Shown: in pieces, positions 61,254 to 64,000 of the stretch
Layout of the letters: every line of letters begins with the position of its first letter
Position numbering within the stretch: the first letter of the stretch is position 1
DNA from: Rhinopomastus cyanomelas
Taxonomy: Eukaryota > Chordata > Aves > Bucerotiformes > Rhinopomastidae
Length of the DNA stretch: 64,000 bases
NCBI GenBank assembly: GCA_013400115.1
Contig: VXBP01004088.1
Span: 21,889-85,888, forward strand
Direction: 5' to 3'
The notes under the pieces: generated by a model
What the model was told of the DNA's origin: nothing
What the model saw: the letters and a program-made list of their open reading frames with translations, nothing else
The model's database searches: none
Program-made: the position numbers and the translations under genes

Positions 61254-61345
61254 TACAGCAGTGCAGCATCAGGTGCATGAACGGCGGCACGTCTACGGGT
61301 GACTGTTGCCAGTGCCAGAAGGGATATGTTGGAACTTATTGTGGA
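61254..61345 (+). pseudogene. FBN2: FBN2 exon 4 (EGF-like 2), lost donor
   Basis: The acceptor is ctcttctgcag. The exon encodes '[20 protein letters not shown]' then '[10 protein letters not shown]', matching the second EGF-like domain of fibrillin-2. The expected Cys of 'GGTC' is Ser (tct), and a new Cys appears two residues before the QC. After TYCG the expected Q-P codons and donor are absent: the sequence continues 'ggacttactctgttgcat' with no GT. The frame stays open to 61453, and the next good donor (CAG|GTAAAT) is at 61433, in a phase that does not fit the next exon. Confidence 0.87.
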
Positions 61346-63498
61346 CTTACTCTGTTGCATCTAAAATTAAATCCACCTAAGTCCTGCAACTCCACCTTCT
61401 TGCAACTCCGCCTTCTTACTTTATGTAGACAGGTAAATAAGCCAATACACTGAAATATAATGAAATGTTTATGAGAAATTTAATGCTGTTTTGGGGGACA
61501 GTGTTTAGCTGAAATTCAGCTTACACATGCAGTACCTTTGTATTTTTAATGTTCAAATTTGAGATCAAAGTAACCAAGTAGTTTTTAAAACTCATTTGGG
61601 AGCAACAGCAGTGTACATTCTACTCTCCTTACAACTATTTTTTTATTATCTTTGATGAAGGTTCTCCATTTCGGAAGAACAGTGTAGTTTCTACCATGTT
61701 TTTTCTGTTTTCTGCTTGTCTAAGGTCAAAGATTAAGTACTCTTCAAGCTTTCAAATGCCTTTTTAGGTTGGCAGACAAGCTAAAGGTCAATTATTTGCA
61801 CAACTCTGCCTATCTCTGTTCAGCATTTGAAAGCTGTACAATTAAGCAAACATTAAAAGTCATTGAAAGCTGCAGGGGTGGGAAAAAAAAAAGTGTATTC
61901 TGAGGCTAGCTGACTACTGATATGCTGCTACATTAATTGTTGAAGGTAATGTGAAGGAACTACAAAGAAATGCAGTGTCTGCAGAACAGTTAGACTGAGT
62001 AGAGTGGAAGAACATTCTGTAGTCATTTTTGCAAATGATGAAGAGCAGTCCTGTTCTTGCATTATTTCTACCTGAATAAAATTCTCTAATCTCTATAATC
62101 CTAAAATGTGACCCTAACCACATATTTACTTTAAGAGACACTGGCCCCTTCCTGTGTTGGGTCAACACCTAAATGGTCTCAGAAGGGGCATATTACCAGT
62201 GAATAAATAAAAAGAGGATTGGATTTTCAAGCTGTGATACCAAAGCAGTCCTTAAAATATGAACAAACTTTGGACATTTATCTTAGTGGATAGGACAGAT
62301 AAAATTTCAGATAAGGTTAAGGGTTTGTCTTCTGGAGACAGAATGGAGTAAATGTCTGAAAAATGTAAATACGTCTTTATTTCTTTTTAGCGAGATGTAA
62401 TTGTGTCTGATTGCGTCACTGAAGTGTCGCTGGCCTCTTCAGTAATGTAACACATGCAGTGAAGTTTCTTCATTCTATGTGTATGATACTCATTCTCAAT
62501 AAAATGTAATACAGTTTTATAGTTCTTGATAAGAAGTAAGAATTTATCCTGTGTCCACATAAGTATGTTTGGTTTAGTTTCCCCATTGTGATACAGGAGG
62601 CATGTGTTACAGTTTTCCAGTCTGAAATGTCTAGGTGGCTGAGGTTCTTTTGCTCTAGATACTTGAATATGATACAAACACCACCTTCAAACCGAAGAGA
62701 TATATGTAGGAAGGCAGCATAAACACTTGCTGTTGCTTAGAGACATACCATTTTAAAATTATGATTGTGCTCTTTACAGTCAAATACTTTAATGTGGAAC
62801 ATGTGCAAATTCTGAGCGAGGTGGTATGTCCTGGAAGCAGTGAGCCATAAGATACACAGAATTAGCTGGTTAAAACACTCTTAATTTTTAAACCTTGCTG
62901 AGGTACTGTTTTTCTTTCAAGTGGAGATGATTTCAGTTCTGCAGCAGGAGGCTTAGTTCTTGATCACACCATTGATAAATGGCATAAGTGTGTGCTCTGA
63001 AGTCCTTGCAGCTGTTAAGTATCTTCTCTGTCTATCTATACTGTGGGTTTATACCCTCCTGAAAGAGAAAAACATTCCCGTCCTTCACTCTTAACATCAC
63101 TCATGCCAGCAATATCAGCTCTGAGGCCTGAATTACCTGTCTCTCAGGCTTCTTAAGCCTCTCTTCTTGGAACATTTCTTGCTGTTGAGACCAAATACCA
63201 GAACTTAATATGCTCAAAAAACTGCCAAAAAGGCAAGTTTTTGTCTGCTGTCTTTGGTGGTGGGTATGTGTTCTTTTGGTTAGTGACTAGAGCTGCGTAA
63301 CTATTAAAAATAGATATCTAACTTAAAAATCTGCTAAGAACCTGTGTTGAATGTGATTTAAACATCTGCTTGAAATTGTATTAAAAACATTCCTTCAAGA
63401 GTTGCTTGTATTTACCTATCAGATGCATCTCCCTCTCCTCCTGCTGGGTCAGGAATAATGTCATTAGATAGATTTTGCTGTCAAGGGGGAATGTGCCG
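61346..63498 (+). other. FBN2: FBN2 intron 4 region, nothing else recognised
   Basis: About 2.1 kb of AT-rich sequence with no clear exon. Confidence 0.55.
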
Positions 63499-63592
63499 CT
63501 TGATCTAGGTGGTCCTGCTCTGGCAGGGGGATTAGACTAGATGATCTTTCGAGGTCCCTTCCAGCCCCTAGTGTTTCCATGATTCTATGGAT
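63499..63592 (+). mobile_element. CR1 3' end, about 90 bases
   Basis: It starts 'gatctaggtggtcctgctct', continues 'ggcagggggattagactaga' and ends 'gtttccatgattctatgg'. It lies within the FBN2 intron 4 region. Confidence 0.9.
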
Positions 63593-64000
63593 TTGGGCTA
63601 ATGGACTTCAATCGTTATTGTTGATGGTGGATGGGAATGAGTTTTATCTTCAGATTGAGGAAGACTTAGAGCAGTTAAGGGAGGGGGGGAAAGAAGTTTT
63701 AAAGTTAGCATAGGGTTATCTTTGAAAAATCATTACTATAAAATTTAAATGTAGTGGGTTTTTTTTTTTTTGTCATGAAGCTGTCTGTGAAAATGATTGC
63801 CAGAAAACCAATGTAGTATTTGTAATTTTAGAAGGTGTGATCCTATTACAGTCTAGTAGACACCTTTCATATTGGCAAGTGCAAAACTGATTGCTAGGAA
63901 TTTGAGATTAATTACACTGGTACTTTTGTTTGTATAATAGTTAAAAGATCAGCTATCTTTTGGTGTCAGCTGTGTCACTGAGAGAGAGAACTTTGGAGCT
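63593..64000 (+). other. window end: T tract and non-coding sequence
   Basis: It contains a G run near 63683-63690 and a T run of about 14 at 63760-63773 upstream of the putative exon 5 relic. Nothing further is recognised to the window end. Confidence 0.5.
63781..63806 (+). pseudogene. FBN2: possible relic of FBN2 exon 5 (EGF-like 3)
   Basis: After a long T tract and 'catgaag' the sequence encodes, in the phase required by exon 4, (P)VCENDCQ. Fibrillin-2 has PVCENGCQ at the start of its third EGF-like domain. Similarity stops after about 24 bases, so the rest of the exon is gone or unrecognisable. The order, phase and acceptor support the call, but the match is short. Confidence 0.45.

Noticed and set aside
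1..64000. CRISPR arrays, bacterial operons, phage or plasmid features
   Set aside because: Nothing of the kind is present. The sequence is vertebrate, with LINEs, introns and CpG islands.

Overview
This is eukaryotic, vertebrate DNA, almost certainly from a bird. The evidence is about twenty-five fragments of CR1 LINE retrotransposons on both strands, many ending in the avian CR1 3' signature (an ATTCTATG-like octamer after a 'gattggactagatgatctttcgaggtccctt'-type tail), three retroviral LTR-like blocks, CpG islands and widely spaced short exons. There are no bacterial operons, no CRISPR array and no RNA gene that I can support. I cannot name the species. The CR1 load, with one copy holding a 546-codon uninterrupted reading frame, points to a lineage or chromosome with recent CR1 activity.

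Layout. Positions 1-9318 are the start of intron 1 of SLC27A6, a minus-strand gene whose first coding exon (9799 down to 9319) is intact and lies at a CpG island (about 9.8-10.2 kb). On the far side of that island is a possible plus-strand exon of an unknown transcript (10745-11004). From 11 to 52 kb the window is intergenic and repeat-rich. It contains CR1 copies of several subfamilies and ages (one nested in another at 19.8-21.9 kb, with a 541-base assembly gap inside), two LTR-like blocks (25.7-26.8 and 34.7-35.3 kb), and a tandem cluster at 30.1-32.8 kb of an unidentified intron-free protein family on the minus strand: one open copy, one frameshifted copy and one fragment caught between two CR1 pieces. 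Around 52.9-54.2 kb there is a second unidentified, degraded coding-like stretch on the minus strand. A GC-rich block follows (54.65-55.5 kb), then a 5' LTR with a proline-tRNA-type primer binding site on the minus strand (55.93-56.31 kb).

The last 7 kb carry exons 2, 3, 4 and probably the start of exon 5 of fibrillin-2 (FBN2) on the plus strand, in the right order and phase. They are broken: cysteines are lost in exons 2 and 4, exon 3 has an in-frame stop, and the splice donors of exons 3 and 4 are gone. SLC27A6 and FBN2 are divergent neighbours at human 5q23.3, close to HINT1, a region that is Z-linked in birds. A decayed FBN2 beside an intact SLC27A6 exon 1, in a repeat-rich setting with a tandem gene cluster, suggests either a W-chromosome gametolog or another duplicated copy of the locus. 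This is the most interesting reading of the window, and it is an inference that needs dosage and linkage data.
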